Shown: in pieces, positions 63,256-64,000 of the stretch
Numbering within the stretch: the first letter of the stretch is position 1
Layout: the number at the start of each line of letters is the position of its first letter
NCBI RefSeq assembly: GCF_009725165.1
Contig: NZ_WNZW01000004.1
Coordinates: forward strand, 124,001-188,000
Reading direction: 5' to 3'
From: Paenibacillus woosongensis
GTDB taxonomy: Bacteria > Bacillota > Bacilli > Paenibacillales > Paenibacillaceae
DNA: 64,000 nt
The notes under the pieces: model-generated
Seen by the model: only the letters and a program-made list of their open reading frames with translations
What the model was told of the DNA's origin: nothing
Databases searched by the model: none
Program-made: the position numbers and the translations under genes

Positions 63256-64000
63256 ATGCTGAGAACAGTTATCGTAGAGGATGAATGGCTTGCTCTGAAT
63301 ATGATGAAAAGATACATAGAAGAGCATCCGAAATATGAGCTCATCGGGGCTTATTCCGATCCGGTCGAGGCGTTGAAGGACATTTCACGCTTGCAGGTTG
63401 ACGTTCTGTTTACCGATATTGGCATGCCGGGTATAAATGGATTGCAGTTGGCGAAACGGGCAAAGCAGGATTCTATGCAAATCGTGTTTACGACGGCACA
63501 CCGGGAATATGCGGCCGATGCCTTTCGCGTCGACGCGGTGGATTATATGCTGAAGCCGGTTACGCGCAGGGCAATCGACGAGATTGCCGTCAAATTGGAG
63601 CGTATAAAGCGGTTGCTCGCCATGGAAGCTTTGAATTTCAAAGCGCCTGTCATGAAGGTACAATGCTTCGGTTCGTTCCAAACGACTAATCAGGACGGGC
63701 AAATCGTGAAATGGCCAACGAAAAAAACGGAAGAAATGTTCGCTTATTTCATCGCGAATGAGGGGCAAATCGTGAACAAGTGGATCATCGCGGACAGGTT
63801 ATGGCCGGAGATGGACGGTTCGCGAGCGGTTCACAATGTGTACAATACGATCTACAGGCTGAAGAAGACAATTGAGGAGTTCTCCTTGCCATTATCGCTC
63901 AGAACCATGAATGAAGGTTATGTTCTTGAGGCAGACGTCGCGATCATTGTGGACTTATACGACTTCCGGGAATTATCGGAGCAGAAGGAATTGACGGCAG
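63256..64000 (+). CDS. Response regulator with winged-helix (SARP-like) output, cut by the window end
   Basis: 248 residues are visible and the frame is still open at the window end. Receiver domain about 1-118: VIVEDEW pocket, phospho-acceptor in LFTDIGMPGING (about residue 54), MLKPVT with the conserved Lys. Then from about residue 130 an OmpR/SARP-type winged helix (KTEEMFAYFIANEGQIVNKW, AVHNVYNTIYRLKKTIEEF, NEGYVLEADV); a bacterial transcriptional-activation-like domain would be expected next. ATG 63256 follows GGTAGGTGG; ATG 63250 is also in frame. This is the mono-component style used downstream of LytS- or chemoreceptor-type sensors. Confidence 0.88.
   Translation, partial: MLRTVIVEDEWLALNMMKRYIEEHPKYELIGAYSDPVEALKDISRLQVDVLFTDIGMPGINGLQLAKRAKQDSMQIVFTTAHREYAADAFRVDAVDYMLKPVTRRAIDEIAVKLERIKRLLAMEALNFKAPVMKVQCFGSFQTTNQDGQIVKWPTKKTEEMFAYFIANEGQIVNKWIIADRLWPEMDGSRAVHNVYNTIYRLKKTIEEFSLPLSLRTMNEGYVLEADVAIIVDLYDFRELSEQKELTA

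Overview
The window looks like a chromosomal segment of a Gram-positive, endospore-forming type bacterium, most probably Paenibacillus or a close relative in the Paenibacillaceae. The reasons are strong AGGAGG-type ribosome sites with many TTG and GTG starts, a CIRCE/HrcA-type groESL operon, a seven-gene Mrp antiporter, OpuA/GbsR osmoprotection genes, LplABC/YesMN sugar-import modules, an SLH surface protein and moderate GC content. I see no rRNA, tRNA, insertion sequence, prophage or CRISPR array. The genus call is inference from gene content, not a search result.

Layout. 1-2000: cysK (3' end cut by the window edge) and a lipoprotein whose C-terminus resembles phage tail fibres, both on the minus strand. 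2436-2683: an intergenic cluster of DnaA boxes. 2721-10101: a housekeeping block (ABC-F ATPase, 5-formyl-THF cyclo-ligase, moaC, a mogA/moaB gene, tatA, tatC, groES, groEL). 10270-12653: a small exported protein, an AEC transporter and a coiled-coil protein built on a 42-bp minisatellite. 12913-18740: mrpABCDEFG, divergent from a stand-alone KdpD-like USP protein at 19141.

20129-27751 is the most system-like region. Five closely spaced plus-strand genes encode a lipoprotein with two deacetylase domains, a UDP-sugar dehydrogenase, a PilZ-domain processive glycosyltransferase of the hyaluronan/chitin-synthase type, a membrane-anchored second deacetylase-like protein and a membrane-anchored GH18-like hydrolase. 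Together they read as a c-di-GMP-controlled pathway for an amino- or uronic-acid exopolysaccharide.

27915-31679: opuA (ABC genes) with a divergent GbsR-type regulator and two palindromes between them. 31783-35621: a large membrane-anchored alpha/beta hydrolase and a secreted lytic polysaccharide monooxygenase. 35681-46744: saccharide utilisation (AraC regulator, BadF/BadG kinase, GH4 glycosidase, two permeases, binding lipoprotein, YesN/YesM two-component system). 46720-53273: aspA, an Eis-like acetyltransferase, a tiny basic ORF, and an ABC exporter with its own two-component system. 53434-64000: an MFS transporter, a small Arg-rich membrane protein whose ribosome site lies in a hairpin, a pseudokinase-GAF-LuxR regulator, a 1.25-kDa-residue-scale SLH surface protein of about 1250 residues, a chemoreceptor, and a response regulator cut by the window end.

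The observations I rate highest are the PilZ exopolysaccharide operon, the pseudokinase-GAF-LuxR regulator and the DnaA-box cluster. Enzyme specificities are not decided by sequence reading alone.
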